From contig JAAYLU010000118.1 of NCBI GenBank assembly GCA_012521675.1, positions 1 through 43,801 on the forward strand: a DNA stretch of 43,801 nucleotides. The letters are read 5' to 3'. This DNA is from Synergistaceae bacterium. GTDB taxonomy: Bacteria > Synergistota > Synergistia > Synergistales > Aminobacteriaceae. Under the pieces are notes generated by a model. The model was not told where the DNA came from. It made no database searches and saw only the letters and a list, made by a program, of their open reading frames with translations. The position numbers and the translations under genes are program-made. Of the stretch, positions 7,918-15,441 are shown one piece after another (position 1 is the stretch's first letter; every line of letters begins with the position of its first letter).

Positions 7918-8097
7918 GGCGAGCATTCCAGAGTTCATACCGACAGAGGCGCTCACTACCGCTGGTTTGGCTGGCTTTTCCGAAATAAGAGCCAGCAGGC
8001 CTTGAGCATAGATGAGTTCATGACAATAGCAGACAATTATCTGCACTGGTATAATGAAAAGAGAACAAAGATGTCTTTAGGTGCAAAGATCCCGTGA
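7918..8097 (+). pseudogene. IS3-family (IS150-like) transposase remnant
   Basis: The frame gives RVHTDRGAHYRW, typical of the DDE integrase core around the second Asp (HSDRGxxY), then jumps to SIDEFMTIADNYLHWYNEKR and TKMSLGAKIP, the C-terminal end of IS3/IS150 OrfB proteins. Roughly 50 residues that normally lie between these blocks, including the catalytic Glu, are missing, and nothing of OrfA or the terminal repeats is seen. It is a dead fragment with an internal deletion, between the RelE pair and the DJ-1-like gene. Confidence 0.8.
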
Positions 8098-8114
8098 GAA
8101 AAGGAGGAATCGCC

Positions 8115-8672
8115 ATGGCGAAATACGTGCTTACAGTGCTTGCCGAGGGGTTCGAGGAGATAGAGGCTATAACGCCGGTCGACGTGCTGCGGCGGCTCGA
8201 CGTGGATGTGACCGTCGCGTCGCTCGACGGGCCGGTGGTCAGGGGGGCGCGCGGGATCGCGGTACAGGCCGACGCGACCCTCGCCGAGGTCGCGGACCGG
8301 GTCTTTGACCTGATCGTGCTGCCGGGCGGGATGCCTGGCGCGGCCAACCTGGCGGCCTCCGCCCGGCTCGCCGACATGCTGAGAAGGCAGCATTCCGAGA
8401 GGCGGATGATCGCGGCCATCTGCGCTGCACCCGCGGTCGTGCTGCAGCCGCTGGGGCTGCTCGGCGACGAGAGGGTCGCCTGCTACCCGGCCTTCCAGCG
8501 TCGGCTTGGCGAGGCGAACAGGACGGACGAGCGCCTATGCGTCGGCGAGAAGCTGATCACTGCCGCCGGGCCGGGCGTCGCGATGGATTTCGTCCTGGCC
8601 CTGGCGGAGCGACTGAAGGGCAAGGAGAAGGCCGACGAGCTGGCGAAGGCCATGCTGGTGGAGCGGTGCTAG
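8115..8672 (+). CDS. DJ-1/PfpI family protein (YajL/ThiJ-like)
   Basis: 185 residues, the length of YajL and human DJ-1. The nucleophile is Cys103 in AAICAAPAVVL, with the facing acidic residue Glu17 in EGFEEIEAITPVDVLRR; PGGMPGAANL matches the DJ-1 PGG loop, and AAGPGVAMDFVLALAERL the C-terminal helix. Members act as glyoxalase-like or protein-repair/chaperone enzymes, while the historic thiamin label is not supported. AAAGGAGG lies 7 bases before the ATG, so the start 21 bases upstream is rejected. It follows the IS remnant and is on its own. Confidence 0.9.
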   Translation: MAKYVLTVLAEGFEEIEAITPVDVLRRLDVDVTVASLDGPVVRGARGIAVQADATLAEVADRVFDLIVLPGGMPGAANLAASARLADMLRRQHSERRMIAAICAAPAVVLQPLGLLGDERVACYPAFQRRLGEANRTDERLCVGEKLITAAGPGVAMDFVLALAERLKGKEKADELAKAMLVERC

Positions 8673-8680
8673 GGTTTAAC

Positions 8681-8752
8681 CCAGTGGAACGCACGATATT
8701 GTCATCCCGAGCGCAGCGAGGGATCCCGCCACGCGCTCACGCGGGGCGCAGG
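8681..8752. repeat. Dispersed repeat copy c
   Basis: CCAGTGGAACGCACGATATT, then GTCATCCCGAGCGCAGCGAG, GGATCC and a short GC-rich hairpin (CACGCGCTCACGCGGGGCGC). Shares its first 33 positions with the copy at 6719 apart from a few substitutions. Its right end overlaps the 3' end of the PIN gene on the other strand. Confidence 0.6.
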
Positions 8753-9180
8753 GCGTCGCTGAAAGGGTTTACAATCGTAGTCTGATCCTCTACTCTCAAT
8801 CCTGTCTGCATGTCCTCCGAATACAACACGGTGCATTCGGCCAGTAGAGCGCAGGCCACGACCAGGCTGTCCCAGTAGGAAAACCCGTATCGTTTACGAA
8901 GATTCGACCCCTTTTGCATTGCGAATCGTTCTGTAGGAACCACTTTGTATTTCGCGTAAAATGAAGCGATCAACCGCTGGATTTCGGTCTCGGACGAATT
9001 TGCTTTTTTCAACAAGTTGAAGCATGTTTCGTTGACGACTTGTGTGCTGAGGACCACTCCAGTCCTTTGAACCACGGCTTTCGCCAAGGAGTGCTTCAAA
9101 CGGTCTTGCGCCTCCACAAAGGCGTAAAGCCAGATGTTGGTATCTACAAAACAACGCTCATTGATCTCTGCATCGAGCAT
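8737..9180 (-). CDS. PIN-domain toxin, VapC-type
   Basis: 147 residues from the ATG at 9180. PIN acidic residues are visible in CFVDTNIWLYAFVE (first Asp), STQVVNETCFNLLKKAN (Glu) and YGFSYWDSLVVACALLAECT (Asp of the third motif), then VLYSEDMQTGL. An in-frame GTG 12 bases upstream is possible, but neither start has a strong ribosome-binding site, as expected for translation coupled to the overlapping antitoxin gene. The last residues (FSDALRPA) are encoded inside a dispersed repeat, so the natural C-terminus may have been altered. Confidence 0.85.
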   Translation of the reverse strand: MLDAEINERCFVDTNIWLYAFVEAQDRLKHSLAKAVVQRTGVVLSTQVVNETCFNLLKKANSSETEIQRLIASFYAKYKVVPTERFAMQKGSNLRKRYGFSYWDSLVVACALLAECTVLYSEDMQTGLRVEDQTTIVNPFSDALRPA

Positions 9181-9379
9181 GGGTCTCTTCACGGCGCAGC
9201 GGTGCGAAATCCGGTATCCGGAGCGGTTCGGCGAGGAGGCGGTCGATGTAGTTGTCCTCTGTCTCCGGCCTTTCTATAAGTACGATGACTCGCACCATAT
9301 CGTTGATCTGGTTGCGGTACGGATCGGGAATACGAATCATCCCGTCCGATACCTTTGCCTCGAACTCCACGGCCAGCAT
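9158..9379 (-). CDS. Antitoxin of the PIN pair
   Basis: 73 residues beginning LAVEFEAKVSDGMIRIPDPY, a small beta-rich N-terminus typical of short antitoxins next to PIN genes, then RVIVLIERPETEDN and a charged tail. AAGGGGGAG stands 7 bases before the ATG at 9379. The 3' end overlaps the toxin gene by about 23 bases. The family is recognised by shape and context rather than by a strong motif. Confidence 0.75.
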   Translation of the reverse strand: MLAVEFEAKVSDGMIRIPDPYRNQINDMVRVIVLIERPETEDNYIDRLLAEPLRIPDFAPLRREETHARCRDQ

Positions 9380-9444
9380 AGTGTACTCCCCCTTTCGCCG
9401 CGATTGCCTCGTGATTATACCACGGGAAGGTACCGGAAAGTATT

Positions 9445-9477
9445 GCGCTGCTCTTCGCGTCTTGAGAAGAGCAGCGC
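9445..9477 (-). terminator. Stem-loop at the end of the cobalamin operon
   Basis: A perfect 12-bp stem (GCGCTGCTCTTC and its complement) with a 9-base loop, 14 bases after the stop codon of the last gene. The bases that follow on the minus strand (AATACTTTCC) are a poor T tract, so termination may be partial or the hairpin may protect the mRNA 3' end. Confidence 0.6.
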
Positions 9478-9490
9478 ACTGTGTCAAGCC

Positions 9491-10735
9491 CTACCTGCGT
9501 CGTCCGGAGGCCTTTCCGAGGATCGGCAGCAGGCCTATCAACAGGACTGCCGGGAAGCCCGCGCTGTTGCATCCGCCGCCGTCACCGTCGCCGGGGGTCG
9601 GGTTGGCCGGGGCGTCCACCACCGCGAACGAGTAGAAGTTGCCGCCCAGCGCCTCGGCGTCGAACTCCCAGGAATCCCCTTCGTCGAACGCCCTCAGCCT
9701 GTCGCCCGCGGCGCACCAGAGTATGCTGTCAACAGTGTCGTACTCGATGCTCCATACGAACCCCGGCCCGCTCACGTCCCTGTACTCAGATCCTATCGAG
9801 CCGTCCGCCAGCTCCTGGAGGGTCGTGCTGAAGATCCTGGCGTTGAAGCGCGACCAGTCCTCGCTGTAGGCCCCTGCCAGGATGTAGACGTCGCCGTTCG
9901 GAGCGAAGGTTATGTCGCGGAGGTCGTAGTTCCAGCCGTCCGTCTCTATGTCACCTGCCCTCAGCAGGGTCTCGACCTCGAGTGTGTCCGGGTCCACTCT
10001 CTGAATGACGGAGTTGCGGTTGAAGTCGCCGCCCCTCTGCGCGCCGCCCGTGCAGGCGACGTAGATCATGCCGCCGTGGACCTTCGCCGAGAAGGGATTC
10101 CTTCCTACCGTCGCCCTTCCCGCCTCCTGAAGATCAGCTGTCAGCTTGACGAGCCTGCCGCCGTTGTAGTCGTAGTTCGGGTAGTCGCCCTTCTCCTCGT
10201 TGAAGAGGGCGAACACGTGGTCGCCCGCGCGCGCCGTTCCCTGCCCGTGGGCGTTGTAGCCGTTCGTCGCTCTGTAGACGAACGATCCCGCGGGCGAATA
10301 GTCGCTTTCCGTGTTGAACGCGGAGACCTCTGAATTGTCGTAGCCGACGACGTAGAGACTCTCCCCCAGTGACGCCGCGCCGCGGCAGTTGACCAGCCCC
10401 TGCCACTGGGCCTCCTTGAGCGGCCTCCTGTAGCCCCCGCGCGCGTCGTAGATCCAGACCGTGTCCGGGCGGCCGAATGTGTACTGGGAGAGCAGCACCC
10501 GCAGGTCCCCCGCGCCGTCTCGGAACGTGTGCAGGGAGTGGTCGCCTCCCAGGTTGGTCACAATCCTCGGCGCGGCCGGCCCCGGGATCCCGGAGGGGGA
10601 GACTATCACCCTGCCCAGGCTTCCCGAGGTGTAGGTGTCGTCGACCACCGTGTAGACCACGCCCGCATGGGCGACGGACGCCGCCAGCAGGGCTGCTGCT
10701 AGGATGAAGATTCGCATGAAACGCCTTGTCAACAT
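9491..10735 (-). CDS. Secreted beta-propeller-like protein with Synerg-CTERM tail, last gene of the BtuB operon
   Basis: 414 residues: signal peptide about 1-24 (ILAAALLAASVAHA), a body of repeated beta-strand blocks, and a Gly-rich linker leading to GGGCNSAGFPAVLLIGLLP and a basic end (GKASGRRR), the Synerg-CTERM pattern of Gly/Cys motif, membrane helix and positive tail. Repeats such as SLYVVGYDNSEVSAFNTES, GGMIYVACTGG, VIQRVDPDTLEVETLL and ITFAPNGDVYILAGAY resemble blades of a YncE-like propeller. It starts 22 bases after btuB with AAAGGAGG ahead of the ATG, so it is made with the cobalamin receptor under riboswitch control. I infer an envelope-anchored cobalamin-binding or receptor-capping role; the analogy is Bacteroides BtuG, which is a lipoprotein and not shown to be homologous. 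Confidence 0.75.
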   Translation of the reverse strand: MLTRRFMRIFILAAALLAASVAHAGVVYTVVDDTYTSGSLGRVIVSPSGIPGPAAPRIVTNLGGDHSLHTFRDGAGDLRVLLSQYTFGRPDTVWIYDARGGYRRPLKEAQWQGLVNCRGAASLGESLYVVGYDNSEVSAFNTESDYSPAGSFVYRATNGYNAHGQGTARAGDHVFALFNEEKGDYPNYDYNGGRLVKLTADLQEAGRATVGRNPFSAKVHGGMIYVACTGGAQRGGDFNRNSVIQRVDPDTLEVETLLRAGDIETDGWNYDLRDITFAPNGDVYILAGAYSEDWSRFNARIFSTTLQELADGSIGSEYRDVSGPGFVWSIEYDTVDSILWCAAGDRLRAFDEGDSWEFDAEALGGNFYSFAVVDAPANPTPGDGDGGGCNSAGFPAVLLIGLLPILGKASGRRR

Positions 10736-10757
10736 GTATGCTGCCTCCTTTGTGTAT

Positions 10758-12740
10758 TTAGAAAAACCAGTCTAGAGTAAGGTAGAAGCTCCTGCCCTGG
10801 AAGGGGTAGTACATGGTCCTGTCCGGCCCGGTACCACCTCCTTCGCGCAGCACCTCCGGCCCCCTGTTGAACAGGTCGTCCACCCCCGCCGACACTCGCA
10901 GCGAGTCCGACAGGTCGTACTTTCCGCCCGCTCCCACCGTGAGAAGGTTCCCCGATCGGACTGTCTCCGCACTGTCGAAGTACATGTCCCCTGTGTAGTG
11001 GAGCTCGGTAAAGAGAGAGCCTCTGCCGCCCGCGATGCTCCTCGCGACGCGCAGCAGTCCCTCCAGCTCCGGTCTGTTGGGAAGGCGCATTCCGTGCCTG
11101 TAGTCGCCCGGCGTCTCGTTCACCGCGTCCATCCAGGTGAAGGACGTGAACACCTCCCACGGGTCGCGCCGCATGGTTGACTCGACCTCCAGCCCGTACA
11201 CCCTGGACTCCCCGATGTTCTGGTAAATTCCGAAGCGGGGGCTGGTCATGACGAACTCAATGAGGTTCTTCGAGCGCCCCGCGAAGAGCGTTGCCTCCGC
11301 GTCGATCAGGAATCCCAACGCCTCGCCGCTCCACATCACGCCAAGGTCGGCTCGCGTGCCCTCCTCCCACTTCAGATCAGGCGCCGGGCGGATGCTTGCC
11401 CCGTCCCCGTAGCGCTCGTACAGATTGGGATAACGGTTGTAGGAGCCGAACGAGGCTCGCCACGACAGTCCGTTTCCGAACTCCTGGACGAGCCCCGCAC
11501 TCCAGGAGAATCGTCCTTCGCCGTCCTGAGCGCTCCATCGCAGCAGGGGCGTGAAGAGCAGATTCCCCTCCCGCCCCAGGGAGATCGTGTCCTGCAGGTG
11601 GACGTTCAGGCTGTCCTGGGAGAAGGAGTCGCGCCCCCCGAGGCGCTGAACCACGTCCCCGCGCACGTCCAGATTCTCGCTAGACCAGTCGATCAGGAGC
11701 TCCGCGAGGTGCGAGTCGCCTATCGGCAGTGAGGCATCGACCGCGAAACCGACGCGCCGCGACCGGTACTCGTTGTGCCTCTCGCCAAGCCCGCCGATCA
11801 CGTCGTCCGGGTCGTTGTACTCCTTGAACCGGTCAAGCCAGTCGGCCCTCCACCCCCAATCGAACTCGCCCGAGACATACCTTCGGCCGACCGAGACGCT
11901 CCACTGGTCGGTCCCGAGCCATGCGCCGCGCGGCCTCGGTTCGTCCGGCCTGTCGAATCCCGGCGCCGGAGGCGGCAGACCCCGCTCGTCCTCCCGCCAC
12001 GATAAACGCGCGTGCCAGTCGTCGTCCTCCCACTTCAGCAGCAGGTTCTTCCGATCGAAGTGATTGTGCCTGCGCCTGGCGTCGTAGTCGTCCTCCGGGG
12101 TGTAGGGGGTGTCGTTGTCGTTCCTGTACTCGAAGTCGCCGTCGCTTCTCTCCGCGGACGCGCCAAGGTAGAATCGCCCGTCGCCCAGCGGCGTGCTCCA
12201 CGACAGTGCTCCGCTCTTACCGCCCCATGAGGACGCTCCCAGCGACGCGCTGCCTCCCGCACTGGTCGGCCTCTTCGTTACGATGTTGATGACTCCGCCC
12301 ATCGAGGCACGGTTGAAGCGCGACGGGACGTACCCTCGGTAGACCTCGATGGCCTCGACATCGCTCACGGGGATGGTGGACAGATCCACCGCCGACTCGC
12401 TGCCGAGGTTGGCCAGCACTCCGTCCACGTACACCGCCACCTGCGCCGACGTGCTTCCCCTGACGGACGCGACTGTATAGGCCCCCCGTCCCCTCGCCTC
12501 GATCACGTGCAGTCCGGGGACCCGCTTCAGCAGGTCGGGGAGGCTCTTCTGTTCGCCCTCCATCTCCTCCGGGCGAACGACAGTGACCGCTCCGGGAGAG
12601 AAGGGCTCCTCGTCGCCGATAACGTCGGCGGTCACGATCTGCTCGGGCAGCTCCGCCTCGAAAGCCGCCAGTTGTGTCGAGCAGCAGAGAACTATAAAAA
12701 GGGCGACCGCGTTCGCCCTGGAAAAACCGAATACTCTCAC
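10758..12740 (-). CDS. btuB: TonB-dependent outer-membrane receptor, probable cobalamin receptor BtuB
   Basis: 660 residues: signal peptide (about 1-25), TonB box near EQIVTADV (33-40), plug domain about 45-165 (SLPDLLKRVPGLHVIEARG; VYVDGVLANLG; IEVYRGYVPSRFNRASMGGV, then INIVTKRP) and a 22-strand barrel ending in aromatic residues LDWFF, the outer-membrane assembly signal. Length and plug match BtuB-type receptors. The substrate is inferred from the operon: cobalamin riboswitch, BtuFCD-like ABC importer and dedicated TonB/ExbBD. The GTG at 12740 follows GAGGAG by 11 bases; the tonB stop lies 28 bases upstream. Without the riboswitch, an iron-siderophore or haem substrate would be an equal alternative. 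Confidence 0.85.
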   Translation of the reverse strand: MRVFGFSRANAVALFIVLCCSTQLAAFEAELPEQIVTADVIGDEEPFSPGAVTVVRPEEMEGEQKSLPDLLKRVPGLHVIEARGRGAYTVASVRGSTSAQVAVYVDGVLANLGSESAVDLSTIPVSDVEAIEVYRGYVPSRFNRASMGGVINIVTKRPTSAGGSASLGASSWGGKSGALSWSTPLGDGRFYLGASAERSDGDFEYRNDNDTPYTPEDDYDARRRHNHFDRKNLLLKWEDDDWHARLSWREDERGLPPPAPGFDRPDEPRPRGAWLGTDQWSVSVGRRYVSGEFDWGWRADWLDRFKEYNDPDDVIGGLGERHNEYRSRRVGFAVDASLPIGDSHLAELLIDWSSENLDVRGDVVQRLGGRDSFSQDSLNVHLQDTISLGREGNLLFTPLLRWSAQDGEGRFSWSAGLVQEFGNGLSWRASFGSYNRYPNLYERYGDGASIRPAPDLKWEEGTRADLGVMWSGEALGFLIDAEATLFAGRSKNLIEFVMTSPRFGIYQNIGESRVYGLEVESTMRRDPWEVFTSFTWMDAVNETPGDYRHGMRLPNRPELEGLLRVARSIAGGRGSLFTELHYTGDMYFDSAETVRSGNLLTVGAGGKYDLSDSLRVSAGVDDLFNRGPEVLREGGGTGPDRTMYYPFQGRSFYLTLDWFF

Positions 12741-12768
12741 CAGGAATCCACTCCTCGAAGATATAGCA

Positions 12769-13449
12769 TCAGTTCAGCCGAAAGACGATGGAAGCAGTCG
12801 CCCGCACCTCTCCCGGATGGTCGAACCTCCACTGTTTAACCGCCTTCAGGGCCGCCTCGTCAAGCCTGGACGAGCCGCTGCCGACGGCGACCGACGCGTC
12901 CGCGACCCGGCCGGAGCGTATCGTGAGCAGCAGCCGGACGACCCCCTCCTCCTTGCGCCTGCGCGAGAAGAGAGGGTATTCAGGAGGCGGCTGCGACAGA
13001 ATGCGCAGCGTCTTAACATCCACAGGGCCCGCCTTCGCTTCGGTCGATCCCGTAGCGCCCGCGGGCCTGCCCGCGTCCGGTGATTTCGCGACCTGCGCGG
13101 GGGCACCAATGCCGTCATTGCGCCCGTCCTCAGGCGGATCGACAGCGGCCGCCGGGGGCTTTGCCTGCGGAGCCGGGAGCTCCTTCGGCCTTGGCTGCGG
13201 TTTGGGCTTCGGCTGGGACTTCGGGGCCGCTTTACTGGCCGGTTCAGGCCTCTTCTCCGGCGGCTTGGGCGCGGGCCTCTCGGGCTCGGGAGCCGATACG
13301 GCCGGCTTGGGCGATTCGGCCTTCACCGCTCGCAGCACCAGGCGAAACTCCCCCGGCCCCTCCCTCCTGGTCTCGCTCGCCCCCGGCGCGAGAAGCAGCA
13401 GGGAGTGAAGGGCCAAACTCGCGCACAGGGCGGGCGCCCACCTCCTCAC
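12769..13449 (-). CDS. tonB: TonB energy-transducing protein
   Basis: 226 residues: N-terminal membrane anchor (about 5-25, ALCASLALHSLLLLAPG), a long Pro/Lys/Ala-rich periplasmic spacer (about 50-125, many PKP and PAP steps) and a C-terminal TonB domain (about 145-226: EYPLFSRRRKEEGVVRLLLT, SGRVADASVAVGSGSSRLD, AALKAVKQWRF). It couples the ExbB/ExbD proton channel to the receptor TonB box. GTG start overlapping the exbD stop as GTGA. The anchor lacks an obvious SHLS-type motif but has a His (H15) in the helix. Confidence 0.9.
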   Translation of the reverse strand: MRRWAPALCASLALHSLLLLAPGASETRREGPGEFRLVLRAVKAESPKPAVSAPEPERPAPKPPEKRPEPASKAAPKSQPKPKPQPRPKELPAPQAKPPAAAVDPPEDGRNDGIGAPAQVAKSPDAGRPAGATGSTEAKAGPVDVKTLRILSQPPPEYPLFSRRRKEEGVVRLLLTIRSGRVADASVAVGSGSSRLDEAALKAVKQWRFDHPGEVRATASIVFRLN

Positions 13450-13832
13450 GGCGAATCCTCCCCCTGCAGCGCCAGCCCCGCCGAGGTCAGCCCCTCGCGC
13501 CGCAGGATCTCCAGCACGCGGGCGACAGAGCCGTAGGGGGCCTCTTTGTCGCCCGCCAGCAGCACCTCCCGCTTATCGGCCACGGCATCGGCGGCCAGAG
13601 ATGCAAGCTCTTCCGAAGCCGCCTCCTCTCCGTCCCAAAGGACGACGCCGTCCTTGCGGACTGTAAGCAGCAGAGGGCTCTCGCCTATCTCGGAAGCGGT
13701 CTCCCCCTGAGGCAGATCGACCTCTATCTTCCCCTGCAGGAAGTTCGCCGTCAGCACGAAGAAGATTATCAGGATGAACAGCACGTCGATGAGGGGCGTG
13801 ATGTCCAGCTCGGCCCTCGCGCGCCTGCTCAT
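13446..13832 (-). CDS. exbD: ExbD/TolR family protein
   Basis: 128 residues: short cytoplasmic N-terminus (SRRARAELDITPLIDVLF), one membrane helix (about 12-32) with the essential Asp16 of the DxxPLID-like motif, and a periplasmic domain (EVDLPQGETASEIGESPLLL ... LAGDKEAPYGSVARVLEIL). Part of the proton-driven ExbB5D2 motor powering TonB. Start overlaps the exbB stop as ATGA with GGGAGGGGG ahead; the tonB start overlaps its stop. Confidence 0.93.
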   Translation of the reverse strand: MSRRARAELDITPLIDVLFILIIFFVLTANFLQGKIEVDLPQGETASEIGESPLLLTVRKDGVVLWDGEEAASEELASLAADAVADKREVLLAGDKEAPYGSVARVLEILRREGLTSAGLALQGEDSP

Positions 13833-14458
13833 TCGTCCCCCTCCCGCCTGAATCTCTTCCTGGTGAGGAAGTCCGCCCCTCGCCTCAGACACTCCTCCTG
13901 CGAGTCGATGCGGCCTGCCAGCATCGAATGGACGAAGAGCGTCGGTATCGCCACCGTCAGCCCGGCCACGGTGGTGTAGAGGGCCTTCCATATTCCGCCA
14001 GTGACCGCCGAGGCGGTTATCTGCCCGCCATCGTGCAGAGAGGCGAACATCTCGACCATGCCGAGCACCGTGCCCAGGAGCCCCAGCAGAGGAGCGGCCC
14101 GGGCGGTCATCTCGAGAAAGGGGAGGCGCTTCTCCCATCGGAATATCTCCCGGCGAATCTCCTGGTCCAGCAGCAGCGCCATGTCCTCCCTGTCTATGCG
14201 CCAGTGGGCCAGAGCGGCCTGGAAAACCCGGTGCAGCGAGCTGCGGGACGAAGAGGCGATCTCGCGCGCGTCGTCCAGCCTGCCTTCGCTAAGAGCGGGG
14301 CCAAGCCGCGCCTCAAGTCCCGCGGCGTCCGTCGAAGACGCGAAGAAGAAGATAAGCCTCTCCACCGCCACAGTCGCGGCGGCAACGGACAGAGCCAGCA
14401 GCGCCCACATCAGAGCGCCCCCCGCCTGCATATAGGAAAGTATCGCGTTCACCTCCAT
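13829..14458 (-). CDS. exbB: ExbB/TolQ family proton channel
   Basis: 209 residues: first helix about 14-38 (ALMWALLALSVAAATVAVER), a cytoplasmic loop, then two helices with the family signature AAPLLGLLGTVLGMVEMFA and GIWKALYTTVAGLTVAIPTL. The Thr-rich helices line the proton path. GGAGGAACGATCG precedes the ATG; the start overlaps the end of the permease gene by 10 bases. Having ExbB/ExbD/TonB inside the transporter operon implies energisation dedicated to this receptor. Confidence 0.93.
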   Translation of the reverse strand: MEVNAILSYMQAGGALMWALLALSVAAATVAVERLIFFFASSTDAAGLEARLGPALSEGRLDDAREIASSSRSSLHRVFQAALAHWRIDREDMALLLDQEIRREIFRWEKRLPFLEMTARAAPLLGLLGTVLGMVEMFASLHDGGQITASAVTGGIWKALYTTVAGLTVAIPTLFVHSMLAGRIDSQEECLRRGADFLTRKRFRREGDE

Positions 14459-15441
14459 CGATCGTTCCTCCTCCCTCGCCCTATGAGCAGCCACAGAAAG
14501 AACGCCGAGCCTATGCAGGAGGTCAGCACTCCCACCGGAATCTCGGCGGGCGCCCAGAGGGTCCGAGCGGCCGTGTCGCACAGGACCAGGAAGCCGCCGC
14601 CGAAGAAGAGGCTGGCGACGCACAGGCGCGAATGCTCCGCCCCGACCAGCGAGCGGCAGATGTGGGGGGCGACCAGCCCCACGAAGCCGATGGGGCCGCA
14701 CACGGCGACGTTCATCCCCACCGAAAGGGAGACCGCCAGGAAGAGCAGCCATCTCACCCTCTCGACCTGGACCCCGCGGCTCATGGCTATCTCCTCGCCG
14801 CAGACCATCAGGTCAAGCTCGCGCGAGAAGGCCGAGGCCATGAAGAGGATCAGCAGCATAGCCGGGACCGCCGCGCCGAGGGAGGAGAAGCCGACCGTCT
14901 GGATCCCGCCCATCGACCATCTCATCACCCTGAACGTGTCCACGTAACCGCCGCCGTACTGCAGAATCATGTTCAGGCTGCTGAAGAGGAAGCTCACCGC
15001 GACCCCCGACAACAGCAGCGTCCCCTCGGAGATCCCCCCGCCGCGGAGCCGCCACGCCGCGCAGATCGTGGCTACCGCCGCCATCGCGCCCAGAAAGGAG
15101 CATACCGACAGGGACGAGAGGAGCCCGAAAAGGGTGAACGACAGACCGTATCTTATCGAGACCACGGCGCCGAACGCAGCTCCCGTCGAGACGCCCAGCA
15201 TGTCCGGGGAGGCGAGCGAGTTTCGGAAGAGGGCCTGGAAGACCATCCCGCACAGCGAGAGTGTCGCCCCGGTCGTCCACCCCAGAAGGGCGCGCGGGAT
15301 GCGCAGCTCTCTCAGGATGCGCCCCCCCGAGCCCTCGTCCGCGATGTCCGCGAGGGAGAGGCTCTGCATCCCTATGAAGGGGGCGGTCGCCAGGCAGACG
15401 AGCGACAGTACTATGATCGAGGGCATGACCAGCCGCCTCAT
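14449..15441 (-). CDS. btuC: FecCD/BtuC-type ABC permease
   Basis: 330 residues with about ten hydrophobic helices. Family landmarks are LRIPRALLGWTTGATLSLCG (IPR..lGWxxGA), GMVFQALFRNSLASPDMLG, GVSTGAAFGAV, and CGPIGFVGLVAPHICRSLVG near residue 260. Type II importer permeases of this kind move cobalamin, haem or siderophores; cobalamin is inferred from the riboswitch. The start overlaps the ATPase stop as ATGA. Confidence 0.88.
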   Translation of the reverse strand: MRRLVMPSIIVLSLVCLATAPFIGMQSLSLADIADEGSGGRILRELRIPRALLGWTTGATLSLCGMVFQALFRNSLASPDMLGVSTGAAFGAVVSIRYGLSFTLFGLLSSLSVCSFLGAMAAVATICAAWRLRGGGISEGTLLLSGVAVSFLFSSLNMILQYGGGYVDTFRVMRWSMGGIQTVGFSSLGAAVPAMLLILFMASAFSRELDLMVCGEEIAMSRGVQVERVRWLLFLAVSLSVGMNVAVCGPIGFVGLVAPHICRSLVGAEHSRLCVASLFFGGGFLVLCDTAARTLWAPAEIPVGVLTSCIGSAFFLWLLIGRGRRNDRWR

